The position numbers and the translations under genes are program-made. Source: Nonomuraea harbinensis (GTDB lineage: Bacteria > Actinomycetota > Actinomycetes > Streptosporangiales > Streptosporangiaceae). From it: a stretch of 64,000 nucleotides of DNA. The DNA lies in contig NZ_JAHKRN010000002.1 in NCBI RefSeq assembly GCF_019396385.1, positions 278,312 through 342,311 of the forward strand. Reading direction: 5' to 3'. Within the stretch, counting starts at the first letter, position 1. Each line of letters starts with the position of its first letter. Below are positions 33,292 to 41,500 of the stretch, one piece after another. The notes under the pieces were generated by a model that made no database searches, was not told where the DNA came from, and saw only the letters and a program-made list of their open reading frames with translations.

Positions 33292-35262
33292 ATGATCCGA
33301 TCCCTGCTCGCCGTGGCGGCGGTCCTGTTACCCGCGCTCGTCTTCCCGGCGCCCGCCTCCGCCGCGCCGTCGCGCTGCGGCGACCCGGCGGTGACCACGT
33401 ACGGGCCCGCCTCGGTGACGGCCGCCGTCGTCGGCGCCGCCGTCCACGAGGGCCGCGCCTATCTCGTCAGCCGCGGCCCCAAGCCGCCGGTGCTGGCCGA
33501 GCTCGACCTGGCCACGCGCAAGGTGATCAGAAGCGTCACGCTGCCCGACGGACCGGCCACGGGCGAGCCCGAGGGCGGCTGGGCGGTCGCCGTGTCCGGC
33601 GGCAAGGTCTACGTCGGCACGTACCCGGTGCCCGACCTCTACAGCTTCGACATCGCCACCGGCGAGGTGGCGCACCTGCACTCCTTCGGCGCCGCCGGCG
33701 GCTTCGTGTGGAGCCTGGCCGCGGCCCCCGACGGCACGCTCTACGCCGGCACCTCCTCCGACGGCCGTGTCTGGGAGTACGTCCCGGGCAGCGGCGCGGT
33801 CCGCAGGTTCGGCGTGCTGGCCCCGGGCGAGCACTACGTCCGCGCGGTGGCGGCCGACGACACCCACGTGTACGCCGGCCTGCTGGAGAAGCGGCTCCTC
33901 ATGCGGATCGACCGCGCGAGCGGCGAGATCCGGCGGCTCGCCGACGCGGGCGCGGCGTTCGGGGTGGTCACGCTCAACGGCGACCGGGTGCTCGCGGCCG
34001 CCGGCGGCGAGCTCATCGACGTCCGCAAGGACGGCACGGACCTGCGGCGCGTCACCGTCGAGTCCGGCCTGCTCGACGCCCTGACCGTGACCGCCGACGG
34101 CACCGTCTACGCCGCCTCGCGCCCCGACGGCACCGTCTACCGCTACCGGACCGGCGACACCGCGCTGACCCGCGTGGTGGACCCGCCGTCCTACGGGGAC
34201 GAGACCCGCCTGCTCCACGTGACCGGCGAGGACACCCTGCTGTCGTTCGCGGGCAGCGGCGGACTGTGGTCGCTGGACGCCCGCACCGGCGCCGCCGAGT
34301 TCACCGACCTGATCGACGCGGGGATGCCGGCCGGCGCCGAACGGCCGCAGAGCATGGTGCTCGTCCCCAACCGGGCCCTGTACGTCGGCGGCCACTTCGC
34401 CATGGACGTCCGCGCGCTCCGCACCGGCGAGCAGCGCAGGATCCGCGTCCCCGGCGAGCCCAAGGCCATGGTCAGGCACGGGAACAAGATCTACGCCGCC
34501 ATGTACCCCACCGGCGAGATCGTCTCCGTCGACATCCGCACCGACGAGGTGCGCAGCCTCGGCTACCTGGGCCACGAGCAGAAGCGGCCCTGGGACATCG
34601 AGTACGACCCGCGCACCGGCAAGCTCCTGGTCGCCACCTCGTCGCTGTCGGCGTCCATCCCCGGCGCGCTGTCCGTCGTGGACCCCCGCACCGGCGAGGC
34701 GGACGTCTACCAGGACGTCATCCCCGGCCAGAACCTCATGAGCCTGTCACTCGACGCGGACGAGGGCGTGGTCTACCTGGCCGGCGACGTGTTCGGCACG
34801 AGCACGCCGACCGCGTCCATCGCCGCCTTCGACCTGCGCACCCGCACCGTCCTGTGGCAGGCCGACCCGGTGCCGGGCCACCGCACCTTCCAGGACGTCC
34901 TGGTGCACGACGGGCTCCTGTACGCGTCGTACAAGCGGGACTCGGGCGCCTGGATCGCCCTGGACCCGGCCACCCGGCAGATCGTCCAGCAGGGCAAACT
35001 GTCCGGGTACGGCGAGCTGACCGTGCACCGCGGGCGGGTCTTCGCCTCGGTGTTCCGGGAGGGAGGCAACGCCTACGAGCTCGACGCGGAGCGCGGCGCC
35101 ACGCTGCTCGCCACCGGTCTCGGCGACGAGTGGCACACCAACCCGCAGCTCCACTTCGAGCCCGGCTCCTGGCACGCCTGGGCGATAGCGGGCCGCGACC
35201 TGGCGCGGATCCGGCTGGACCCGCGCTGCCCCGCCTTGACGGTTCCCACTCCCGGGTCTTAG
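33292..35262 (+). CDS. Sec-exported beta-propeller protein (module 2)
   Basis: A 656-residue paralogue of the protein at 29720. It has a Sec signal peptide (LLAVAAVLLPALVFPAPASA) rather than Tat. ATG 33292 is chosen because GAGG lies 7 bases upstream; ATG 33286 is too close to it. Blades share text with module 1, such as GFVWSLAAAPDGTLYAGTSS and GEHYVRAVAADDTHVYAG. No catalytic residues can be assigned. Export suggests action on an extracellular polymer or glycoside before uptake by the nearby ABC importer, as inference. Confidence 0.75.
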   Translation: MIRSLLAVAAVLLPALVFPAPASAAPSRCGDPAVTTYGPASVTAAVVGAAVHEGRAYLVSRGPKPPVLAELDLATRKVIRSVTLPDGPATGEPEGGWAVAVSGGKVYVGTYPVPDLYSFDIATGEVAHLHSFGAAGGFVWSLAAAPDGTLYAGTSSDGRVWEYVPGSGAVRRFGVLAPGEHYVRAVAADDTHVYAGLLEKRLLMRIDRASGEIRRLADAGAAFGVVTLNGDRVLAAAGGELIDVRKDGTDLRRVTVESGLLDALTVTADGTVYAASRPDGTVYRYRTGDTALTRVVDPPSYGDETRLLHVTGEDTLLSFAGSGGLWSLDARTGAAEFTDLIDAGMPAGAERPQSMVLVPNRALYVGGHFAMDVRALRTGEQRRIRVPGEPKAMVRHGNKIYAAMYPTGEIVSVDIRTDEVRSLGYLGHEQKRPWDIEYDPRTGKLLVATSSLSASIPGALSVVDPRTGEADVYQDVIPGQNLMSLSLDADEGVVYLAGDVFGTSTPTASIAAFDLRTRTVLWQADPVPGHRTFQDVLVHDGLLYASYKRDSGAWIALDPATRQIVQQGKLSGYGELTVHRGRVFASVFREGGNAYELDAERGATLLATGLGDEWHTNPQLHFEPGSWHAWAIAGRDLARIRLDPRCPALTVPTPGS

Positions 35263-35263
35263 A

Positions 35264-35281
35264 TTTCGGTCTGTGCCGAAA
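35264..35281 (+). promoter_or_regulatory. Operator copy 6 overlapping a start codon
   Basis: TTTCGGTCTGTGCCGAAA, with 6-base outer arms. TAGATT (35260-35265) is followed by 7 bases and GTG 35273, so this is a likely leaderless promoter and the operator covers its transcription start. It would allow separate control of the second amidohydrolase pair. Confidence 0.6.
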
Positions 35282-36001
35282 TTGATCGTGGACGCCCACC
35301 GGCTGGCCGGCCCCGTGCCGTTCGACGACCTGCCGGTGGACCCGCGGCCCGACCTGGACCGTCTGGGCATCGCCAGGGCGCTGGTGACGCACACCCTCAG
35401 CCTCTACTCCGACGCGGAGGCGGGCAACGACGCCCTCTTCGCGCTCGGCGACCCCCGGCTCGTCCCGGTGCCCGTCGTGGTGCCCGGCGTGCCGGGGGCG
35501 TGCGCGCCCGCCACGCCGGACGCCGTGCGGGCGTGGGGGGTGCGCATGGTGCGGCTCTGCCCGGAGCGCCACCGGTTCGACCTGACCGGCCCGGTCGCGC
35601 TCCGCTGGCTCGCCGCCCTGGGCGCGGGGGCGGCGCCCGGCCCGGCCGTCGCCGTCGACCTCGACGAAACCTCGACGGCGCAGCTCCGCACCCTCGCCGA
35701 GCGGCTGCCCGGCCTGCGGATCCTCGTGCTCAACCCCGGCTACCGCCGCCTGCGCGCGCTGGCCGAGCTGATGGCCGAGGCGCCGGGCGTCCGGGTGGAG
35801 ACCGGCACGGTGAACACCCAGGGCGGCGTGGAGTGGCTGGCCGAGCGGTTCGGCGCGGAGCGGCTGGTGTTCGGCACCGGCGCCCCCGTGGCCGACGACT
35901 GCGGCCCGCGCTTCCTCCTCGACCACCTCGGCCTGACCCCGCGCGAGACCGACCTGATCGCGGCGGGCTCCCTGGAAAGGCTGCTCGGAGGCCGCCCATG
36001 A
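35273..36001 (+). CDS. Amidohydrolase-fold protein lacking metal ligands (module 2)
   Basis: A 242-residue protein whose N-terminus LIVDAHRLAG has kept only one of the two HxH histidines. Other ligand positions are lost as well (VRMVRLCPERHRF, LNPGYRR, LVFGTGAPVADD). It has the same fold and gene position as the degenerate protein at 32444 and is followed by an intact enzyme with a 4-base overlap. GTG 35273 is 7 bases after TAGATT, which implies a leaderless mRNA. It may be a pseudoenzyme subunit. Confidence 0.7.
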   Translation: MPKLIVDAHRLAGPVPFDDLPVDPRPDLDRLGIARALVTHTLSLYSDAEAGNDALFALGDPRLVPVPVVVPGVPGACAPATPDAVRAWGVRMVRLCPERHRFDLTGPVALRWLAALGAGAAPGPAVAVDLDETSTAQLRTLAERLPGLRILVLNPGYRRLRALAELMAEAPGVRVETGTVNTQGGVEWLAERFGAERLVFGTGAPVADDCGPRFLLDHLGLTPRETDLIAAGSLERLLGGRP

Positions 36002-36717
36002 TCCTCGACGCGCACGGCCACGTCGGCACCTGGCCCGACTTCCTCATCCCCGACCCCACCGCCGGCGGCCTGGTCGCCGCCATGGACCGGATCGGCGTCA
36101 CCGCCATGGGCATCAGCCACCTGCTCGCCGTCGGCCCCGACGCCGGGCGCGGCAACCGGCTGGCCCTCGAGATCGCCGAACGCCACCCCGGCCGGTTCGG
36201 CGTCTGGCAGGTCTACAACCCGCACCACCGCACCCCGCTGTCGCTCGACGGCGTGTGGGGCGTCAAGCTGCACCCGGACGTCCACCAGTGCCGCCTCGAC
36301 GACCCTCGGTACGACCCGGTCTGGGAGCTCGGCCTGCCGGTGCTCTCCCACGGGCAGACGGACTCTCCGTGGAGCGACCCTGAACAGTTCGCCACTGTCG
36401 CCGCCCGGCATCCGGACGTGCCGATCCTCATGGGCCACACCGGCCTGTGGCCGTCCGGGTTCGCCCGCGCCGCCCGCCTCGTGGCCGGCCACCCGAACGT
36501 GTTCCTGGAGGTGTGCGGCTCCAAGTCGACCGGCCGCTGGATCGCCCGCCTGGCCTCGCTGGCGGGGGCGGAACGGGTGGTCTTCGGCTCGGACGCCTGC
36601 TTCCTCGACCTCAGGATCGGCTACGGCCGCGTCGCCCTGGCTCCCCTCGCCCCCGCCGACCGCGCCCTCATCCAGGGCGGCAACCTGGCCCGCATCCTGG
36701 GCCCGCGCCTCCCCTGA
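35998..36717 (+). CDS. Amidohydrolase-family TIM-barrel hydrolase, intact metal site (module 2)
   Basis: A 239-residue enzyme with the complete ligand set: MILDAHGHVG, GVKLHPDVH, PVLSHGQ, LMGHTG and VFGSDACFLD. It is the paralogue of the enzyme at 31737. ATG 35998 overlaps the preceding stop and has GGAGG upstream. The adjacent degenerate homologue suggests a heteromeric enzyme. The probable substrate class is a lactone or amide derived from the pathway compound. Confidence 0.82.
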   Translation: MILDAHGHVGTWPDFLIPDPTAGGLVAAMDRIGVTAMGISHLLAVGPDAGRGNRLALEIAERHPGRFGVWQVYNPHHRTPLSLDGVWGVKLHPDVHQCRLDDPRYDPVWELGLPVLSHGQTDSPWSDPEQFATVAARHPDVPILMGHTGLWPSGFARAARLVAGHPNVFLEVCGSKSTGRWIARLASLAGAERVVFGSDACFLDLRIGYGRVALAPLAPADRALIQGGNLARILGPRLP

Positions 36718-36833
36718 CCTCCCGCCGCACCCCGAGACGCGCGGAGGACCGGCGGGAGACGCCGGCCGCCCCGCGCTCGCCCACGCCGGAACCCCCGCCC
36801 GTACCGAAACCCGCGCCGAAGAAGGGATCTCCC

Positions 36834-37988
36834 GTGACGCTCGCGATCCACGGCGGCTCGCCGGTCCGCACCGACCCCTGGCCCGCGTGGCCGCCGCCGC
36901 TCGACCCCCGTCAGCGCGAGCTCGTCATGGACGTGCTGGAGAGCGGGCGGTGGGGCGCCACCCAGGGCGGCTCCGTGGTCACGGACCTGGTCGCCGCGTT
37001 CGCCCGCGCCGCCCGCGTCCCGTACGGGGTCGCCGCGGGCAACGCCACGCTGGGCCTGTTCGCCGCGCTCAAGGGCCTGGGCGTGGGTCGCGGCGACGAG
37101 GTCATCGTGCCCGCCTACACCTTCGTCGCCTCGGCCACGGCCGTGCTGCTCGCGGGCGCGGTCCCGGTGATCGCGGACGTGGACCCGGCCCACCTCCACG
37201 TGTCACCGGATGCCGTACGAGACGCGCTCACCCCCAGGACGGCCGCCGTCATGCCCGTCCACCTGGCCGGCAGCCCCGCCGACATGGACCCGATCACCGG
37301 CCTCGCCGCCCGTCACGGACTCGCGGTGGTGGAGGACGCCGCCCAGGCCCACGGCGCCGCCTACAAGGACCGGCCGGTGGGCGGGCTGGGCGACGCGGGC
37401 GTGTTCAGCTTCCAGTCCAGCAAGGCGATGACGGCGGGGGAGGGCGGGCTCGTCGTCTGCCGGGACGAGTCCGCGTACGAGGCGATCTGGTCGGTGTGCA
37501 ACGTCGGCCGCCGCCCCGGCGGCCAGTGGTACGGCCACCCCTCGGTCGGCTGGAACCTGCGCCTCACGGAGATCCAGGCCGCGCTCCTGCTGCCGTGGCT
37601 GGACCGGCTGGACGACGAGCTCGCCCGCCGCGCCGCCTTCTGCGCCGCGCTCGAACGCGAGCTGGCCGGCCTGCCGGTGACGATGCTGGGGCCGCCGCCG
37701 GGCACGACGCGGGACTCGCGGCACCTGGTCATGCTGCGGATCGGCGTGCCCGTCGAGCGTGATTTCCTGCTGGCCGCCATGGCCGCCGAAGGGGTGCCGC
37801 TGGACGCGGGATACCCGCCGCTCGGCACCATGGCCGCGCTCGCCGCGGAGGGCGCCAGGACCGGGCCGTGCCCCGCCGCCGACGAGGCGGCCGGGAGCGT
37901 GGTGTGGGTGCGTCAGGCGATGCTCATGGACGACCCGGCCCGCGCCGCCGACGTCGCGGAGGCCCTGGCCAAGGTGCTGAAGTCCTGA
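36834..37988 (+). CDS. DegT/DnrJ/EryC1-family aminotransferase (paralogue 2)
   Basis: A 384-residue PLP enzyme of the sugar aminotransferase family. The Lys that binds PLP is in FSFQSSKAMTAGEGG, preceded by VEDAAQAHGA. The N-terminus LAIHGGSPVRTDPWPAWPP resembles AHBA synthase and L-glutamine:scyllo-inosose aminotransferase types more than the paralogue at 22905 does. GTG 36834 follows GAAGGGA. It is the last gene of the module 2 unit; bases 36718-36833 hold no gene. It supports amination or deamination of a cyclic or keto-sugar intermediate. Confidence 0.87.
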   Translation: MTLAIHGGSPVRTDPWPAWPPPLDPRQRELVMDVLESGRWGATQGGSVVTDLVAAFARAARVPYGVAAGNATLGLFAALKGLGVGRGDEVIVPAYTFVASATAVLLAGAVPVIADVDPAHLHVSPDAVRDALTPRTAAVMPVHLAGSPADMDPITGLAARHGLAVVEDAAQAHGAAYKDRPVGGLGDAGVFSFQSSKAMTAGEGGLVVCRDESAYEAIWSVCNVGRRPGGQWYGHPSVGWNLRLTEIQAALLLPWLDRLDDELARRAAFCAALERELAGLPVTMLGPPPGTTRDSRHLVMLRIGVPVERDFLLAAMAAEGVPLDAGYPPLGTMAALAAEGARTGPCPAADEAAGSVVWVRQAMLMDDPARAADVAEALAKVLKS

Positions 37989-38041
37989 TCGCCGCGCCGC
38001 GTCCCGGGCGCGAATCTACTTTGTAAAGGCGTCGGCCGGCA

Positions 38042-38103
38042 TCAACGCGATGCGTCACCTATAGGACCGCCGTCAACGCGGCGCGTCACCCATGGGGCCG
38101 CCG
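38042..38103. repeat. Two adjacent 31-bp copies at the end of the P-loop kinase gene
   Basis: Copies at 38042-38072 and 38073-38103 align without gaps and differ at 5 positions. The second copy contains the last codons and stop of the minus-strand kinase; the first is a duplicate lying just past that stop. It looks like an old tandem duplication. Confidence 0.8.
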
Positions 38104-38642
38104 CCGGAAGGCGCCGTGGCGACGATCAGGTCGGCGCGGGCGCGCGTGCCGTCGGCGGCGAACCAGGCGCGTTCGGCCTCGAACCACTCCCGCCACCGCT
38201 CTTCCAGCCCCGGCCCGTCGCGCTCCAGCACCCGCCGGAGCCGGACGTCGTCGGGCGCCTCCAGCCAGATGCCGTAGGCGAGCAGATCGGCCGCGGACTT
38301 CCTGGCCGTGCCCACGCCTTCGATGATCAGCACCGGCGCGACGGGAACCGCCACCGGCTCGGCGTAGGCGCCGCGAACCCAGTCATAGCGTCGGAAACCG
38401 CCGGGCCGTCCCTGCCGGAGCGGTTCGAGAACCTGGTCGAAGAGGGCGGCGAACCAGGTGGCGGGGCCTTCGTGCCAGGGTACGGGGAAGTCGTCGGCGT
38501 GCACGGCCTGGCAGCCGAGCGTGGCCGCGAGCGCGTTGGCGTACGTGGTCTTGCCGGACCCCGCGGGGCCGTCGACGGCGACCAGCCGAACCGTGCCGCA
38601 TGACGGGGGGAGCGCCCGGATGCGGCGGGCCAGGGATTCCAC
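38073..38642 (-). CDS. P-loop nucleoside/uridine kinase-like protein
   Basis: A 189-residue kinase-fold protein with the Walker A motif VDGPAGSGKTTYANAL and the acidic pair AVHADDFPVPW. It resembles uridine kinase/phosphoribulokinase-like small NTPases; the phosphate acceptor is unknown. GTG 38642 follows TACCCT by 6 bases, again a leaderless pattern; an ATG further upstream at 38705 would add non-conserved residues. It is divergent from the CoA-transferase gene. Its last codons lie in a duplicated 31-bp unit. Confidence 0.75.
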   Translation of the reverse strand: MESLARRIRALPPSCGTVRLVAVDGPAGSGKTTYANALAATLGCQAVHADDFPVPWHEGPATWFAALFDQVLEPLRQGRPGGFRRYDWVRGAYAEPVAVPVAPVLIIEGVGTARKSAADLLAYGIWLEAPDDVRLRRVLERDGPGLEERWREWFEAERAWFAADGTRARADLIVATAPSGGGPMGDAPR

Positions 38643-38719
38643 GGGCCCAGGGTAGATGACTGGGGTGGTGGGGCTGAGACAATGTGCTCCCGCTCCGACC
38701 CGCACGCAGGAGGTTGACG

Positions 38720-39877
38720 TTGCCCGGACCCCTCGGTGACATCGTGGTGCTCGATCTGTCGCGGGCTCTGGCGGGCCCTCATGCCGCGCAGATGCTGGGT
38801 GATCTGGGCGCGCGGGTGATCAAGGTGGAGCATCCGGAGGGCGGGGACGAGTCGCGCGGCTGGGGCCCGCCCTTCGTAGGTCCGGATCACGAAATATCGA
38901 CATACTTCCTGGCGGCGAACCGCAACAAGCAGTCCATCGCCGTCGACCTGAAGACCCCGGAGGGCAAGGACCTGGTCGAGCGCCTGGTCCGGCAGTGCGA
39001 CGTGCTGGTGGAGAACTTCCGCACCGGCGTGCTCGACCGCCTGGGCTTCACGGCCGACCGGCTGCACGAGCTGAACCCGCGCCTGGTGATCCTGTCGATC
39101 ACCGGGTTCGGCCACGACGGGCCGGAGGGCGGCCGCCCCGGCTACGACCAGATCGCCCAGGGCGAGGCCGGGCTGATGTCGCTGACCGGCCCGTCGCCTG
39201 ACGAGCCCTACCGCGTCGGCGCCTCGATCGCCGACCTGCTGGCGGGCATCCACGGCGCGTACGGGGTGGTGGCCGCGCTGTACGAGCGGGAGCGTACGGG
39301 CGAGGGGAGAGTGGTGCGCACGTCGCTGCTGGCGGCGGTCACCGGCGTGCACTCCTACCACGGCACGGCCTGGACCGTCGGCGGGAAGGTGCCGGGGGCC
39401 AACGGCAACCACCACGCCTCGATCGCCCCCTACGGCGCCTTCCGGTGTGCCGACGGGATGCTGCAGATCGCGGCGGCGAACGACGGCCAGTGGAGAAAGG
39501 TGGCCGAGCTACTCGACATCGATCCTGATATGGCGAAATATGCCAGCAATAGGGACAGATTCGCGCACCGGGATGAGCTGATCGCCGACATGGAGAAGGC
39601 CCTGGGCGCCCACGACCGCGCCCACTGGCTGGCCAGGCTGGGCGAGGCCGGGGTGCCGGCGGGGGCCATCCGCTCGATCGACGAGGTCTACGCGTGGGAC
39701 CAGACCCGCTCCCAGGGCCTGCTGGTCGAGGTGGACCACCCGGTGCTGGGCAGGATCGAGCTGCCGGGGCCGCCGCTGCGCTTCGACGGGCTGACGGGGA
39801 TGCGCCACACCGCGCCGCCGATGCTCGGCCAGGACGAGGAGGCCGTGCTGAACTGGCTCCAAGAGCGTGAGCGATGA
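38720..39877 (+). CDS. CaiB/BaiF family (class III) CoA-transferase
   Basis: A 385-residue class III CoA-transferase. The catalytic Asp is in GRPGYDQIAQGEAGLMS. The N-terminal DIVVLDLSRALAGPHAAQML is the family signature. It moves CoA between carboxylic acids through an aspartyl-CoA thioester. TTG 38720 is chosen because AGGAGG lies 6 bases upstream. It is followed after 34 bases by a carboxyltransferase and then a barbiturase-type enzyme, so malonate or a related diacid is a possible acceptor, as inference. Confidence 0.87.
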   Translation: MPGPLGDIVVLDLSRALAGPHAAQMLGDLGARVIKVEHPEGGDESRGWGPPFVGPDHEISTYFLAANRNKQSIAVDLKTPEGKDLVERLVRQCDVLVENFRTGVLDRLGFTADRLHELNPRLVILSITGFGHDGPEGGRPGYDQIAQGEAGLMSLTGPSPDEPYRVGASIADLLAGIHGAYGVVAALYERERTGEGRVVRTSLLAAVTGVHSYHGTAWTVGGKVPGANGNHHASIAPYGAFRCADGMLQIAAANDGQWRKVAELLDIDPDMAKYASNRDRFAHRDELIADMEKALGAHDRAHWLARLGEAGVPAGAIRSIDEVYAWDQTRSQGLLVEVDHPVLGRIELPGPPLRFDGLTGMRHTAPPMLGQDEEAVLNWLQERER

Positions 39878-39911
39878 TCAGGTTCCGCCCGAGGGCCGAC
39901 ACGAAGGAGCG

Positions 39912-41402
39912 ATGGTGAGCCGTCCGGACGCGCGCACGATGATCGAGACGGTCCTCGACAGAGGGTCGTGGCGGTCATGGGACGCGCCGCCCGCCGAGCC
40001 GGCCGAGCCGGGCTCCTCCTACGCCGAGGAGCTGGCCGCGGCGCGGGTCAAGTCCGGCTACGACGAGGCCGTGGTGACGGGGGAGGGGCTGCTGGGCGGC
40101 CGCCGGGTGGCGGTGGTGGCGTGCGAGTTCTCGTTCATGGCCGGGTCGATCGGGGTGGCGGCGGCCGAGCGGCTGGTCACGGCGGTCGAGCGGGCCACCA
40201 GGGAGCGCCTGCCGCTGCTGGCCGCCCCGGCGTCGGGCGGCACCCGGATGCAGGAGGGCGCGCTGGCCTTCGCGCAGATGATCAAGATCACGGTGGCCGT
40301 GCAGGAGCACCGGGCGGCCTGCCTGCCGTTCGTGGTCTACCTGCGGCATCCGACGACCGGCGGGGTGTTCGCCTCGTGGGGCTCGCTCGGCCACGTCACG
40401 GCGGCGGAGCCGGGCGCGCTCATCGGGTTCCTCGGGCCGCGCGTGTTCGAGTCGCTGTACGGCTACTCGTTCCCGTCGGGCGTGCAGGTGGCGGAGAACC
40501 TGTACGAGAACGGCCTGATCGACGCGGTGGTGCCGGCCGAGGACGTGCGCGAGGTGGCGATCAGGGCGCTCGGCGTGCTGACGGCCGGCGGCGAGCGGGT
40601 CCCGGCCGGCGAGGAGCCGGAAGAGGACCTGCGGCCGGTCGAGGCGTGGGAGGCGATCACCCGGTCGCGCCGCGACGACCGGCCGGGCGTGCGCGAGCTG
40701 CTGAAGCTGGCCGCCACCGAGGTGACCCCGCTCAGCGGCAGCGGCGCGGGCGAGAACGAACCGGGGCTGGTGCTGGCGCTGGCGAGGTTCGGCGCGGCCC
40801 CTGCCGTGGTGCTGGGGCAGGACCGGCGGGGGCAGCGGGCCCGCTCCCCGCTCGGCCCCGGCGGGCTCCGGGTGGCCAGGCGCGGCATGCGGCTGGCCGA
40901 GGAGCTGCGGCTGCCGCTGGTGACGGTGATCGACACCGCTGGGGCGGCGCTGTCGAAGGCGGCCGAGGAGGGCGGCCTGTCCGGCGAGATCGCGCGCTGT
41001 CTCGCCGAGCTGGTCATGCTGGACGCGCCGACGGTCTGCCTGCTGCTGGGCGAGGGCGCGGGCGGCGCGGCGCTGGCGCTGCTGCCGGCCGACCGGGTGC
41101 TGAGCGCCCAGCACGCGTGGCTGTCGCCGCTGCCGCCCGAGGGCGCCTCGACGATCCTCTACCGCAGCGTCGACTTCGCCCCCGAGATCGCCCAGGCCCA
41201 GCGCGTGCGCGCCACCGACCTGCGCCGCGACGGCATCGTGGACCGGGTGATCCCGGAACGCCCGGACGCCGCGTACGAGCACCACGCCTTCAGCGAGCGG
41301 GTGGGGCGGGCTCTGGAGTACGAGATCGCCATGCTGCTGCGGCGGAGCCCGGCGGACCGCAAGGCCGTCCGGCTGGAGCGCTACCGCAACCTGGGCGGCT
41401 AG
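39912..41402 (+). CDS. Fused AccD-AccA-type carboxyltransferase
   Basis: About 496 residues. The N-terminal half resembles acetyl-CoA carboxylase beta (AccD: LAAPASGGTRMQEGALAFAQ), the C-terminal half the alpha subunit (AccA: LVTVIDTAGAALSKAAEEGG). The AccD zinc ribbon is missing; there is no Cys in the first 50 residues. No biotin carboxylase or biotin carrier is encoded nearby. It could carboxylate an acyl-CoA with partners encoded elsewhere, or run the reverse reaction. ATG 39912 or GTG 39915 follows AAGGAG. Confidence 0.82.
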   Translation: MVSRPDARTMIETVLDRGSWRSWDAPPAEPAEPGSSYAEELAAARVKSGYDEAVVTGEGLLGGRRVAVVACEFSFMAGSIGVAAAERLVTAVERATRERLPLLAAPASGGTRMQEGALAFAQMIKITVAVQEHRAACLPFVVYLRHPTTGGVFASWGSLGHVTAAEPGALIGFLGPRVFESLYGYSFPSGVQVAENLYENGLIDAVVPAEDVREVAIRALGVLTAGGERVPAGEEPEEDLRPVEAWEAITRSRRDDRPGVRELLKLAATEVTPLSGSGAGENEPGLVLALARFGAAPAVVLGQDRRGQRARSPLGPGGLRVARRGMRLAEELRLPLVTVIDTAGAALSKAAEEGGLSGEIARCLAELVMLDAPTVCLLLGEGAGGAALALLPADRVLSAQHAWLSPLPPEGASTILYRSVDFAPEIAQAQRVRATDLRRDGIVDRVIPERPDAAYEHHAFSERVGRALEYEIAMLLRRSPADRKAVRLERYRNLGG

Positions 41403-41448
41403 TTGGCAGACATTGCCAGTGAAAGACCGTTTCCTGCGTCATTAGTGT
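41403..41448 (+). promoter_or_regulatory. Barbiturase promoter region with GGCA-N5-TGCC dyad
   Basis: TTGGCAGACATTGCC (41403-41417) matches the dyad upstream of the NCS2 permease (838-852). TAGTGT at 41443-41448 corresponds to TAATGT at 877-882. Distances from dyad to hexamer agree within one base, which makes chance less likely. Confidence 0.5.
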
Positions 41449-41500
41449 GAGCCCCGGGTATGCCGTTCGACGCGGTTGCACTGGTGAGAAGGGGCGCGGG

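Noticed and set aside
18552..37988. Classical antibiotic gene cluster
   Set aside because: DegT, SDR and Gfo/Idh genes occur, but there is no polyketide or peptide synthase, glycosyltransferase, resistance gene or exporter; an uptake system points to catabolism. A biosynthetic role is not excluded.
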